Shown here: positions 25,901 to 35,300 of the stretch, one piece after another
Numbering within the stretch: position 1 is the first letter of the stretch
Layout of the letters: every line of letters begins with the position of its first letter
DNA from: Oegoconia quadripuncta
Lineage: Eukaryota > Arthropoda > Insecta > Lepidoptera > Autostichidae
Direction of reading: 5' to 3'
Length of the DNA stretch: 64,000 nucleotides
Assembly: GCA_949316235.1 (NCBI GenBank)
Contig: OX438749.1
Coordinates: forward strand, 12,480,914 to 12,544,913
Made by a program: the position numbers and the translations under genes
Notes under the pieces: generated by a model
Seen by the model: only the letters and a program-made list of their open reading frames with translations
Databases searched by the model: none
Told to the model about the DNA's origin: nothing

Positions 25901-28900
25901 TTTTTGGTTTTATATTTTCATACTTTGTTGTTTTTTTGAGATACATATTCCATCAACAATTAAAAAAAATACAGTAGTTTTTTTGTTTTATTTTGACCTG
26001 ATTTTCTGGCAACACACATCAAAATGTCCTTCCGGTAATCACATGTTAGTTTTCACAATTTCATGGTCCATACGTGTAACCTAACTGGTATGCTTAAATT
26101 CACACGTGCGAGATTTTACAAGCCTATTACTTCGCAAGGTAGCGTGACCCATATGTGATGCACTCACGTATCATTTATACCTCGAAATGCCCCACTAGTG
26201 GGGCATGCACTGTTAACGTATTAAACATGTACCCCGCTGGGGATCGAACCCGCGACCTCAGAATCGTAAACCCGATGTTGTTTACATTGAGCCACGGAGG
26301 CGGTTGAAAAGGTATCCGCCGTTGTTTTGCCAATTTTTGACAGTTCAATATTTAGCACAGTTATTTGTTCATTCGTAAATTGAATTTTAAATATCAATAG
26401 AATCGCGTTGGGTCAATTAACTCCTACACAAAAATCGATCCTTAAAAGTCGTCGGAGGTCACGAGATTCACAATTTTCCTTATATGGGATTTATACAGTC
26501 TCCACAATATTTGCAAAAAGTCATAAAACAATAATAAATTTAACATATTCAAATATATTCTGACTGTCGTTATAAAGCCATCAACATGGTCGATATAGTC
26601 AACAACCTTGTATTCAGTGCCATTCTTTATAGAGTTACTATCTGGATTCAGCCCGCTGCTGTGCCCGCTAGGTATTATATCTCCTTCGGTGTCCGCATAG
26701 AACTTTCCGGCATATTCTTTATTCCTTTATTAAGTATGATCTTTATGTATCATAGTAGGGCGTCATTTGATTGCTTCTTTTAGAGGCGAAGTAGGGACAA
26801 AGAGTACTTTTACGACACCCGCGGGAACAGCCAGGTGGGTTCTATTTTTTTACGTGCCGAAACCCTATTTATTTTAAAATATTTAATATTTAATGATAAT
26901 TTTAGGGTTCCGGAGCTTCGTTGTTTTGTCAACTGTCTTTATTCGCATATTGGAGGTTTCCTACAGATATCGAGAAAACATTGAAGAGAAGCCCCAATAT
27001 TTATGAAAAATTAATGCAAATGTCCAACCCGATGTCAACCACAGATAATAACTAAATTACTAATGTAATTAAACTAAGTGTTCCAATTATGATGTCTATA
27101 TTCGTTAACGAAATATTAAGATAGTCTATTTAGTTACAATTATAAGTGTCCGTACCCCTCGTTGAACCTCTATTTAAATAAAAACATATTCTACTAGTTT
27201 ACGAGTAACAGTTGTTGGGTCTTAACTTCGCTAATCGAAAACGAATGCCAGAGCGCCACGAGTGCTCCATGAATAGATCACTATTAGTGTCATTCTAATA
27301 CGTGTCTATTCGTGCTACGGAGGTCACCTTAAATAGTCGATCCTAGTTGTTATCAATTAAAGGCAGTGGTTGAGACAAGTCGGTGGTCTACAGCCGCTTA
27401 AAAATGCTGTCTGTCGGGTTACCACTAATCAGTCCTCTAGTAGCCCGCATTGGGCCCGCGGGGTGGAATATGGACCATACCCTCTCCCAGTGAGAAGGAG
27501 TTGTATCACAATATGTGAGGCTGATGATTGTAGTTATTGGGCTTATTAAACGTTCATAGAAACTCCATACATGAATACATGGTCCGACACGCAGTTGTTC
27601 TTAAATCTGCATGGTCAATTCCATTTCCGGCTTAAGGAAAGCTTTTCACAATTCCTTGAAAGCAATCTTTTTTGCCTGACTATTACTTGGTACAGTAACT
27701 GGGCGAGGGAACGAGTGCGTGAACGCTCTATCCAATATCTCTTGTATACAGTCAGAAGAGAGTAATGTAAAAAGAGTTTCGCTAAGGGCGCTCGTGCAGG
27801 GTCACGAATCTCGGCTTAGGGCATTGTTTTTGGAATATAAGGGCATAACTACCTTGAAATTTTTCTTGTCACTGTTATAGTAGTCATGTAACACTGTCCT
27901 CCATCGACAACCTTTTCTCCCATTTTGTATATACATTACCTTGGGGTTCGAGGATTTTCCGGTATTTTATAATTTAAGTTCAAAGTAAAGTAAATAGATA
28001 AAAGTTAAAAGTTTTTAGTAAACTAGCCGGTAAAGACAATATGTTTAGATATAATGTCTATAATTTTTTAAAAGTATTGAAACCGCAAATATCAATGCGC
28101 ATTAATATCTAGACTAGACTTTGGATTGAAGGAGGCCTGTCAGTTTTTTTTCTACTTAAAAGAGATTGAAATAATGTAATGCTATGTATAAAAATAATTT
28201 CGAATATTGTAAAATGTAGTCAAGTGTGACAAAGGTTCCTCCTGTTGTTCCAGGTGGTGGACGTCCGAGCACGTCGTCCAGGTGATTGTTATGATACCTT
28301 CGTGTATGTGGCTGACGTTACCGGCTTCAGCTTGGTGGTGATAGATGTGGTCCGCAACCGCTCCTGGCGAATCACCCACCGGTTGTTCTTTCCGTTCCCC
28401 TCGCGTGGGTCATTTACCATAGAGGGTAAGTGCCTTAACGAATTACATACTTATAAACAATTTAACACTAGTTTGTTATAATTAAGTTACATTAATAGTT
28501 ACCTAATTTAACCGCCTCCGTGGCTCAATGTAAACAACGTTGGGTTTACGATTCGGAGGTCGCGGGTTCGATCCCCAGCGGGGTACATGTTTAAGTAGTG
28601 GTAGTTTAGTGGTGGTAGGGCATTTTAACTGTCCGCCTGGCTAGCTACCATCATCTTATCTAAATCTGCCGCCAAGCAGCGATGTTAATAGCATTGTTGT
28701 GTTCCGGTTGTCAGAGATAAGATAACCAGTCCCCCAAATGTGTTGGGGTTTCCGGGTCAGTACGCTTCCACCTTCGAAATCATCTTCACTTAACATCAGG
28801 TGTGATTGAGGTCAAGTACCAACCCGGTGTGCATAAAAAAACCCTCCCTAATCCAATACTGTTGAATGAAATGAAAACAAATTGAAATTGCTACTAAATA

Positions 28901-31776
28901 ACTTGTACGTACGTAGCTTAAGAGATGCGCTCATCCATCAGTGAACGGGTCGTTATCAGTGATCGATCCTTATATAAATTATCAGTTATTTTAATAATAT
29001 CACAATAATTGGACCGAGTACAAGGGTTTGTAGTAATTGTACTTGTAAGTTGACTTAATGACTCATCCACAATAAGGCGCACATCTTATACATGGGCACA
29101 TACTACGCATCAACAGTGCAGTCTATTTGACAGCATATCACCGCATTCTGTGGAAAGAGTTCCTCTGGGCAGGCGGGTTGTCGATAGAATTTTTTTGGGA
29201 GTTCCGCACCAATGTCTCTGCTGTCCGTCACTGTTATAGGTATATATGCTGTTATGCTCGCAATCTCGTAGTCGCCTTTTACGTCACCGATGCGGCCATG
29301 GTAAGAGAGGATAAAAAGGTAGACAAAACGTCTTCTTTGTAAAATGTCTATACTCAATTCCAGATAACATTTTAGAAAAAATGTGGGTAGATGAAAGCAG
29401 ATAACAATAGTTATTTATTTATTAATTGTATAAGATGATTTTTATAAATACAATAAGACAATAATAACTATTTAAGTATTAAAAACCAACAAACCCGACA
29501 ATGTATCCTCCGGGTGCCAAGACGAATCTAACGACACCATACACTTCGATATAGGTCAAGCCGTTTAGGCTACAGGTGCGCCAAAGTAACGGACATACAT
29601 ACATAAATACATACATACACTCGAAAAACATTACCCTCCTTCCTTGGGCAGTCGGGTAAAAAGTTTACTTTCGTGATGGCGTCTTTCTAGTATATTCTAT
29701 TAGCACAGTCACAGAATACATATGGGTACAGTCGACTACACATCAAGTTGCCAGTAAGCTGAGCTGCATTACGATAGCGTGCCCATACAACGCACTGCCG
29801 GTCCAAAAGTTGAAGTGTTACCGACTGTACAACTTTTCTGTTATTCTAATGTTATCCAGATTGAAGTACCTATAGGTGAGCAAAGCGTCCTGTTTTAATG
29901 ATCTATTGGATGCAAAATGTCTAACAGCCTTGATTGACGTCCATTGCAGGACAAGAGTTTTGCATTCTATCCGAGGATTTGATCTAATCGCTACGCCCTG
30001 GGCAGACAGGTTAGCGATCGCATATTTTTGGGAATTGTGCCGATCACTGGTATATACTTGGTATAATGATCACAGTCAACCTTTTCGACACGAGAAGCTA
30101 CCGCTTGATGTTATTCAACTCTACAGCAGCCACATTATGTATTTATACTACTTATATATTATTTCAGGTGAGAGTTTCGACCTGATGGACGGTGTGATGG
30201 GCTTGGCCTTATCTCCATACCGGCAAGGCAGTGACCGCTACCTGTATTTCCACGCGCTCGCCTCCACCACGGAGAACGTGGTGCGCACCAGTTTGTTGCG
30301 AAATGATTCCTTTATCGAAGACCCCAACGCTGACCCTGCCTCTATAAATGTAAGTTGTTAGAAGTGATCTTATTTATTCATGATTTATTGATTTCGGCAC
30401 AATAAATGTAGCAGTGACACTAAATTAGAAAAAGTTCTAAGTTTCACACAATTGTGTAGGCTGGAGCTTTTATTATTTTATAAGGAGCCCATACTGCCCC
30501 ACTGCTGAGAAACGGCCTCCCTCCTCTCTCTCCACGGCTCTTGGAGCTTAAAGTAGGAAAATTTATGTATTTTCGCCACGCCTCTCTTACAACAAGTGCA
30601 TGGCACATATTATAATTCACTTACGTAAGCGAGGTCCAATTGCTATTTTCTTGTTTAATTATTTTATAATCTTCTACATCACACCTCTCAGACAAATTTT
30701 AATCCGATCAGCAGTTTATAGCTGTTAAATACGGACAAATAGCCATGCATACATGTAAATTTTATTAATATTATATTATAGCAGTGTGGATATACATGAC
30801 TTTGTATCTATTATAGCTATAAAAGTAAGTCTTTAAGGAGACTTTGTTTCGAAATGTTTTACGCTAGAATATGACTTCTCTATTTGGACTGTTGCACGAT
30901 ATTAATTTAGTGAACATAATTGCTGCAGCTATGGTAAAATCTAATCTAACTAATTGTATAAATACGAAAGTATGGATGTTTGTTCGTTTGTTTACTTGCT
31001 AGTTTGTTGTTCAATCAATGAGCGGATTTGGATGAGATTTGGTATAAAGGTAGAACATAGCCTGGATTAAAACATATTTTTTATTCCGATAAAGTGAGTA
31101 GTTCTCGCGGGATAAACAAATTAAACATACCTGCGATAAAGTTATTACACGCGGCTAAGCCGCTGGCAAAAGCTAGTGTAAAATAAAAATTTCAAATAAT
31201 ATGTTAGAAGCGTTTTTGACAGTGTAGTACTTACATTAGAATGCTATAAGATTTTAATTTTATAATTTTATTAGCCAAATACTATCGATATCAAAAAGTA
31301 TAAATAAAAAATTAAACATTATCAACATCATATTTCAGGTATTCCCAGAAGAGCGACCAAACCAAGCTGCAGCTGAGGCCATGGACCGTAACGGCATTAT
31401 GTACTTCGGGCTTATGGATCCTCCCAGCATATGGTGTTGGAATTCAGCGACTGAGTTTTCACCTCGTAATTTCTATGCCGTTGCGGTCGATAGAGAGACG
31501 CTCCAATTTGCCAGCGGAGTAAAAGTCGTAAACAATCTTAAAGGCGAGCAGGAACTCTGGGTGCTTACATCGAGTTTCCAGAGAGTAATGACAGGCTCTA
31601 TTTCGTCAGATAGAATAAACTTTAGAATTCACGCTGAAAAAATCCCAAACATCCTAGACAAATCCCCTTGTCTGTCTCCCCCAAAGGAACACAGCCATGG
31701 TTACCATGCAAATCTTATAACGCCCACGATTTTAAAGCGTGGGGGGTACAGATATGGCGCTGTCTCATATCTTTAG
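16721..31776 (+). CDS. Yellow-family (MRJP domain) secreted protein, six coding exons
   Basis: The predicted exons are 16721-16937, 20741-20910, 22706-22870, 28254-28425, 30168-30349 and 31339-31776. Phases join without a break into 447 aa, the usual size for insect Yellow proteins. A signal peptide lies at residues 1 to about 24 (hydrophobic 'FFLLSYCLACCWPGL'; the in-frame Met at residue 5 is an alternative start). Family landmarks are 'VVRQWPELDF', 'IPIDVDV', 'RIFITIPRF', 'YPDYSWN', 'SRMWVMDTG', 'CPPQLLAFDL', 'FVYVADVTGFSLVV', 'GESFDLMDGVMGLALSP' and 'ELWVLTSSFQRVMTG'. Yellow proteins are extracellular and several act in cuticle pigmentation. The pattern looks closest to the yellow-d/yellow-e group, but I cannot settle the orthologue. 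An acceptor-like 'gttgcag' at 16688 hints at an upstream untranslated exon. The introns total about 13.7 kb and are mostly transposon sequence. Confidence 0.92.
17375..17470 (+). repeat. Short tandem-like repeat in yellow intron 1
   Basis: Imperfect copies of a unit of about 20 bp ('aaaaacaaaggaatgac' and variants) occur four times in a row. Confidence 0.5.
17905..18075 (+). repeat. Dispersed repeat, 'ttacccgactgccc' family
   Basis: It starts with 'ttacccgactgcccaagg' and holds 'tagcctaaacggtctggcc'. It is the inverse relative of the block at 29487-29660, whose right end is the reverse complement ('ccttgggcagtcgggtaa'). Non-coding. Confidence 0.55.
18410..18520 (-). mobile_element. SINE family B head, reverse orientation
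   Basis: It carries 'agcggaattcgaaccgacaa' (inverse B box) followed by 'ctacaccaat', preceded by the conserved 'tattcatcacacaaacat'. It is diverged from the copy at 57100-57366. Confidence 0.55.
18880..18998 (-). mobile_element. SINE family B tail fragment
   Basis: It contains 'ccttagacatacacac', 'agtaagcaactatatgctt' and 'ggataccagatggtt', the body of family B as seen at 57110-57185. The head is missing. Confidence 0.6.
19002..19378. mobile_element. Foldback MITE (CAGGGTGAA family), right terminus cut off
   Basis: It starts with 'cagggtgaatttgaatttg'. The inverted right arm ('taatgggaattacacgaattcaaa') is present, but the terminal caccctg is missing, because the neighbouring SINE at 19385 begins there. 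The internal 'gaacaactttccactaggaaccata' block occurs twice in tandem, a duplication not seen in the copy at 49867-50110. Confidence 0.65.
19385..19610 (+). mobile_element. SINE family B copy
   Basis: The head is 'attgatgtagtggatagtg', with B box 'caggttcgaatccctcg', then 'gtgtgatgcatgg', 'atatttatgtatgtttat' and 'agtatccatatt'. It matches 33344-33570 in order and orientation. Confidence 0.7.
19671..19836 (+). mobile_element. SINE family A, head-less copy
   Basis: It contains 'ggcggtcttatcgttgatagc', 'gggtttccgggtcagtacgc' and 'aacatcaggtgtgattgagg', and ends in poly(A) after 'gtgtataaaaaa'. Confidence 0.7.
20180..20345. repeat. Foldback element
   Basis: The left arm ('gaatgttactcaagcagagat...cttgaggatagtta') is an imperfect inverted copy of the right arm ('taactatgctcaagcacagat...gagcaacattc'). 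This gives an element of about 160 bp that can fold on itself. No target duplication was established. Confidence 0.55.
20400..20490 (+). repeat. LINE-related fragment ('gtagtcgccttttacg')
   Basis: It holds 'gtagtcgccttttacggcacccacgggagg'-type sequence (key blocks only). The same motif recurs at about 26805-26870 and 29265-29295. It is a widespread lepidopteran retroelement signature (family knowledge). Only a fragment is present. Confidence 0.4.
20741..20910 (+). CDS. yellow-family gene, coding exon 2
   Basis: It follows the acceptor 'catccag' and ends GCC|GTAAGT. It encodes residues 73-129 with 'RIFITIPRFDEGRPMTLATV' and 'YPDYSWNENQG', among the most conserved Yellow motifs. Confidence 0.92.
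20911..22380. other. yellow intron 2, left part: nothing recognised
   Basis: It is AT-rich intronic sequence. A 68-codon open frame near 21017 has no coding features. No repeat was matched. Confidence 0.4.
22385..22560. mobile_element. Foldback MITE (agtcgcgtgc family), copy 1
   Basis: The two halves are inverted ('agtcgcgtgccacatagcct' against 'aggctatgtcgcgtgcg'). The core 'gacagctgtcaagcgacag' and the right arm 'cactcgaatcgctcta' are shared with the copy at 60767-60949. The left terminus is degenerate here. Confidence 0.65.
22706..22870 (+). CDS. yellow-family gene, coding exon 3
   Basis: It follows 'gctttcag' and ends CCA|GTCAGT, phase 0 at both ends. It encodes residues 130-184 including 'IDDCSRMWVMDTGKIG' and 'HCPPQLLAFDLNND', with conserved cysteines. 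Confidence 0.92.
22965..23045 (+). repeat. Dispersed retroelement fragment ('gagcccatactg')
   Basis: The string 'gagcccatactgtcccaccgctgggcaaaggcctc' (key blocks 'gagcccatactg' and 'ggcctc') is repeated in slightly different form at 30485-30545. It is non-coding, probably a LINE 3' end. Confidence 0.45.
23168..23408 (-). mobile_element. SINE family A, tail half split by piggyBac
   Basis: It reads as the reverse complement of the SINE at 28511-28841 from its poly(A) end up to the internal TTAA. The remaining head half continues at 26221-26305 on the far side of the piggyBac element. Confidence 0.85.
23409..26220 (+). mobile_element. piggyBac-type DNA transposon, inserted at TTAA inside a SINE
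   Basis: It is flanked on both sides by TTAA (23405-23408 and 26221-26224). The ends are imperfect inverted repeats: left CACGTTAnnnGTGCA, right (inverted) TACGTTAnnnGTGCA. The subterminal left region has two copies 42 bp apart of a ~31-bp block containing 'tatggtgcatgcacgtacga' (from 23563 and 23605). The right end has a small palindrome around 'ccccactagtggggcatgc'. It carries a transposase gene with one frameshift. The uninterrupted form of the target is visible in the sister SINE at 28588-28600. Confidence 0.92.
23801..25830 (+). pseudogene. piggyBac transposase, interrupted by one frameshift
   Basis: Cut-and-paste transposase of the piggyBac family. The N-terminal acidic part (129 codons from ATG 23801, stop at 24188-24190) and the catalytic part (543 codons, 24199-25830, open upstream to about 24178) are in different frames. 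The break falls in a run of 39-bp tandem repeats coding for 'VEENVPALSPVPR'-like units (24110-24290). One unit is 4 nt short, which explains the shift. Catalytic aspartates are visible as 'VAVDESMVGF', 'LVTDNYYTS' and 'KGIDVADQL' (residues about 215, 292 and 392 of the second frame). A C-terminal cysteine-rich domain ('CAGCYK', 'CKTCKKGFCLPCY') is intact. Apart from the shift the gene looks young. Confidence 0.9.
26221..26305 (-). mobile_element. SINE family A, head half split by piggyBac
   Basis: It reads, inverted, the tRNA-like head: 'gctggggatcgaacccgcga' and 'gagccacggaggcggtt'. It joins precisely to 23408 when the piggyBac element and one TTAA are removed. Confidence 0.85.
27240..27545 (+). 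mobile_element. Diverged copy of the 59.95-kb SINE-like repeat
   Basis: It shares 'taaatagtcg', 'aaaggcagt', 'gggcccgc', 'ggtggaata', 'ccctctcccagtgag' and 'gtgaggctgatgat' in order with 59955-60260. It lies in the yellow intron between exons 3 and 4. Confidence 0.55.
28254..28425 (+). CDS. yellow-family gene, coding exon 4
   Basis: It follows 'gttgttccag' and ends AGAGG|GTAAGT. It encodes residues 185-241 with 'CYDTFVYVADVTGFSLVVID' and 'SWRITHRLFFPFP'. The preceding intron (5.4 kb) hosts the piggyBac element. Confidence 0.92.
28511..28841 (+). mobile_element. SINE family A, full-length reference copy
   Basis: The tRNA-like head starts 'accgcctccgtggctcaatg' with B box 'gcgggttcgatccccagc'. 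It continues through 'gtacatgtttaagtag' (the piggyBac empty site), 'ggtagggcattttaactgtc', 'gttgtgttccggttgtcag', 'ggggtttccgggtcagtacg' and 'aacatcaggtgtgattgagg', and ends in a poly(A) run. It is the best copy of this family in the window. Confidence 0.85.
29487..29660 (-). repeat. Dispersed repeat, 'ccttgggcagtcgggtaa' family
   Basis: It is the inverse form of 17905-18075 and is related to 9540-9705. It holds a short catac microsatellite ('catacatacataaatacata'). Non-coding. Confidence 0.55.
29728..29832. repeat. Foldback repeat with GTACAGTCG ends
   Basis: It begins 'gtacagtcgactacacatca' and ends with 'gaccgactgtac'-like inverted sequence. It matches the inverse of 5243-5372. About 105 bp, non-coding. 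Confidence 0.55.
30168..30349 (+). CDS. yellow-family gene, coding exon 5
   Basis: It follows 'atttcag' and ends AAAT|GTAAGT. It encodes residues 242-302 with 'GESFDLMDGVMGLALSPY' and 'RYLYFHALASTTENVV'. Confidence 0.92.
30478..30550 (+). repeat. Dispersed retroelement fragment ('gagcccatactg')
   Basis: It contains 'aaggagcccatactgcccca' and 'ctccacggctcttgg'. It is the second copy of the block at 22965-23045. Confidence 0.45.
30947..31176 (+). mobile_element. Non-autonomous Helitron-like element
   Basis: The right end shows the hairpin 'gcggctaagccgc', nine bases, then CTAG followed by T, matching the Helitron 3' rule (stem-loop, then CTRR, host T). The interior has 'gagcggatttggatgagattt' and 'cgcgggataaac', shared with other copies (49504-49676, inverted). 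The left end near 'taattgtataaatac' is approximate. It lies in the last yellow intron. Confidence 0.65.
31339..31776 (+). CDS. yellow-family gene, last coding exon
   Basis: It follows 'atatttcag' and runs to the stop at 31774-31776. It encodes residues 303-447: 'AMDRNGIMYFGLMDPPSIWC', 'LQFASGVKVVNN', 'ELWVLTSSFQRVMTGSIS' and a tail of about 40 residues beyond the usual family end, which looks less conserved. A possible polyadenylation signal ATTAAA lies at 31877-31882. Confidence 0.92.
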   Translation, partial: VFPEERPNQAAAEAMDRNGIMYFGLMDPPSIWCWNSATEFSPRNFYAVAVDRETLQFASGVKVVNNLKGEQELWVLTSSFQRVMTGSISSDRINFRIHAEKIPNILDKSPCLSPPKEHSHGYHANLITPTILKRGGYRYGAVSYL

Positions 31777-31912
31777 AGATACGCGCCATGTCTGAACGCT
31801 TGCTCAGCGGCTTCATGTGGCAAGACCTGCCATATAGGTACGATTATCTATAATAGTTGTTAGTTAATGTAAGAAAATTAAATTATTTCTACCATAACAA
31901 ATGATTGAAAAT

Positions 31913-31918
31913 TTTATT
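31913..31918 (-). promoter_or_regulatory. Polyadenylation signal of the OSCP-like gene
   Basis: AATAAA on the minus strand, 43-48 bases beyond the stop codon at 31961-31963. Confidence 0.5.
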
Positions 31919-31960
31919 TTATAAAATTGTACGAAAACAATTCAAAACAACTTTATTTAG

Positions 31961-32301
31961 TTATATTGATTGCTTCAATAGATCAGTATACATTTGTATT
32001 TTTCTCGCAATGCTCATATCGATATGCTTATCTTCGACCCCGACGATCATGCCTCCCATAATGGATGGGTCCACCTTCTCCGTAAGTGTAATGTTCTTAC
32101 CTTTAGCTAACTTTTTCAGAGCTGCTAATAGAGACTGTCGGTTGCCATCGCTGAGTGGTTTGGCTGTGATAACCTCGCATAGAGCTTCTTTGCGATGTGC
32201 AACCATAACAGCAAGGAACATGTTAATCATTCGCCTTAGAAGTTTGAGGCGACCGTTTTCGGCCACTATTGCTAAGAAATTTATGGCCGCTGGCGGCATA
32301 C
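31961..32301 (-). CDS. OSCP-like gene, last exon
   Basis: It encodes the C-terminal OSCP half ('MPPAAINFLAIVAENGR' to the stop at 31961). The plus-strand 149-codon frame over the same bases is a shadow. Confidence 0.85.
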
Positions 32302-35300
32302 CTGGAATTAAAAACAATGATTTATCGTTTGCGATCGAAATATGTATGGGATAATCGATTCTCTTAACTATTAATCAACTTTCAATGCATTTAACTACCT
32401 TACTCCACTAAGCTAACTCCGCCGTGTGTTCGGCATCAGATAGCCTGTTTCTATTGAAAGGCAAATCTAGCTGCAGACAACAGGCACCCACTACACTCGC
32501 ACACCAGTCTCACGCCTCAAAAGCCGACACAGCTTTATCTAATACACCAAGCCCCTCGAAACAGACCCATCTAAGGCCATAGAGCTGTGGTCAAAATGGT
32601 TCCGTAATAACACCTGTATACCCATTGCGGAATGCTGTCACCAGGAAAAGACGTTCCCTGGCCTACCTGGAAGTCCCTGAGTAGACTTCAGTTCCAGAGT
32701 AGTACGTTGGAAGGTGTAGAAAATTCAGGAAATCTAATGACGGGCTTCTCAAATGATGACAAGTGAGCGGCATCACACAATCTATGGCGCACTTGTTGTC
32801 GTACCCTGCCTCTCCAGTTTCTTGCACAGAGAAGGACCTCTTCGAGGCAAACCAAAGAGCTATTGACGTTGTATGAGTATCTTAAGTATGAGTATCTTAG
32901 TGATCTTTTTCATAAATCATAAATCAACTACATATTTATCGATTGTACTACCTATGTAGCTTCTTTAGCTGTGCACCTGTCGTCGTTAAATCAATTATTA
33001 CAATGAATGCCTAGGCGGATCTTTATGTATGGCAGACATATCCTGCATCATATGAAATTGCTCTACTCAAAGGGGAGGCCCACTTCGTGGGGCTTGTCGG
33101 TAATATTCAAAGGAAATTAACAAAACCTAAACAACTCACTCTGTGTAGCGCAGATAAAAAGTGGAAATGTCCGCCAATATAGGCAATGGAAGTCTAATCC
33201 ATTGTATGAATGATTTCAAAAGACAATTGTAAAGAAGAGCAAACATCCGCGTTTGCTCTTCTTTACAACATCTTATAGGTTTACAGTTAAGTTATTGTAC
33301 TTCATCATTATCATATCAGCCACAGCACGTCCATTGCTTAATGACGACCGATTGATGTAGTGGATAGTGATTAGTGGCCCTGTCAGCGAAACCAACGCTT
33401 GCGGGTTCGAATCCCGCGAGGGGTAAATTTTTGTGTGATGAATATGAACATTTATTCTCGAGTCATGGATATTTATATAAATATTTATGTATGTTTATTC
33501 GGTATGGATACTCCATAATACAGTTCGCTTAGTTTAGGACTAGATTATAGGTGTAAGTGTCCGAAATATAAAAAATAAAATCAACGTTTCGCCCTATGCA
33601 TTCAATTAAATAGCTAATTTACCTATCTGCCTACGATATATCTACTACATTCCCGAACCATTAGTATTTCACAACCTCATAGCCGCTCAAATGAAGACCA
33701 CAATAACTTTGCTATCGTCGGTGAACGAACTTTAAACGATCGTTTAGTAGACACGCAGCTTTCAAAATTCGAAGTTAGCCCAACATAGGTAGTCGTAGGT
33801 AAGGTGAAGTCCATAACATTCGACAAATACATTATATGTCCATACATAGCGTTACAATTTTTATCTCAATCTGGAATAGATATAGATAACTCAATATAGG
33901 CTTTTGGATGTGCCACACACCTTCTGGATTATACATAGACGCACACATGAGCAGAGGGTGAGTCTATTATACTTATTAATGTGCTTCTTGTGATTTCCGT
34001 TACCATGTTGTAAAAGGGAATTAACCTCCGAATACTCCACTCAAATACTTCTTACGTTAAGAGCCTTTAAATATCATGCTGTCACTTCCATATCGTTGAC
34101 ATTTAGGTCAGAGAGTTCTCATTCGCTCACCCTTCAGTGTTTCTGAAATGGGCCTATCGGTTTATCAGGATTAGTCCTTAGTCAAAAAAAAAACTGGAGC
34201 GATGTTTAAGGGGCTCATAAAATTAAGAAGTGATTGAGTATTCGGACTTGCCGGAAGACTTACGGGGAACCATAAAATACTCTGAAGAAAAATTTATATA
34301 CCATGATACCGGGTTATAATAACATCCATAGAATATTTTGTAAAATGCTGAATAAAGGTTTAAACGAGTGGGAATCGAACCGGGACCATATCGAGGCAAC
34401 CGTGAATAAGACGAATTAATGGCTCGTCCAAAAGTAGTGGCGTCAATATCCTCAGAACCACACAACTATTTAGTTACTGGAGTGATTAAGAGGTAAACTA
34501 ACGTTACTAGAGAGAATTTGTACAGTTTACTTTTAATTGTCTATATTAATCCTTCTTAGTTTTATAAACTGTACTTATATTTAGTATTAAAATAAAGCGT
34601 TTTTACAGGACGAGCAAATATGGGTTGACAACCTAATCATTAAATATTAAATGTGTTAAAAAATACTGCAACATTCAAGAACATTTCTATAAATTTTGCC
34701 TTCGGAGTCTAAATGCTATTCGATCAGAAAAATCTTTAACTATTACGTACAATCTGGAGTTCGTATTCATCATACAAATTTACTCCTAGCGGCCTTAATG
34801 TAGCTACGGCATCGAGAATTCGGTTGAATACGCTCGCAGTGTTTTTTAAGTAACCTATGGACATGTGTCCATACCTGATGTCAGCCGAAATTACACGGCG
34901 TTAAGCGTAGTCCCGAACCTAGCGTAACGCGCTAAACTAGCCGCCGCACGCCGCGTAATTGCGCATCCGGTGCCTTTGCTGTGTCATGCCAACCGAATAC
35001 TACGACCGATAATTCAGTCGCCGAAGTGTCGACGCAGTACCTTCCGTAGGTGTGTCCCTACACTTACGGTTGGTTTCGAAGAAGCTCCTAATCTAATCGT
35101 GGCTTTTTGTGAACTGAACATTACCTGCAGCTTTTCCTGCTTCTTCCAACAATTTTGCTTTGCCGACACGAGACAACAAACTCGTTTCTACAAAGTCTAT
35201 CATTTTCGGCTTAGTCATTTCCTTTTGTAAACCTTTGAGATGTTTTTCTACTTCCTCAGCTTGCTTCAACTGGACACAAGCACTGTACAAAGCTGTTACG

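Noticed and set aside
28511..28580. tRNA gene
   Set aside because: The B-box-like 'ggttcgatcc' is part of a SINE head, and the remaining cloverleaf and acceptor stem do not form. The same holds for 57293-57365, 49369-49440, 33344-33425, 19385-19455, 15715-15765 and 34367-34386.
29876..30167. Coding sequence continuous with yellow exon 5
   Set aside because: The open frame continues upstream by chance. The acceptor 'atttcag' at 30161-30167 and the phase from exon 4 fix the exon start at 30168.
31905..32354. 149-codon plus-strand frame
   Set aside because: It is antisense to the last exon of the OSCP-like gene, which has clear homology.
33227..33268. microRNA gene
   Set aside because: Perfect pairing over 18 bp with a 6-nt loop is too short and too perfect for a normal precursor. 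It is kept only as a hairpin observation.
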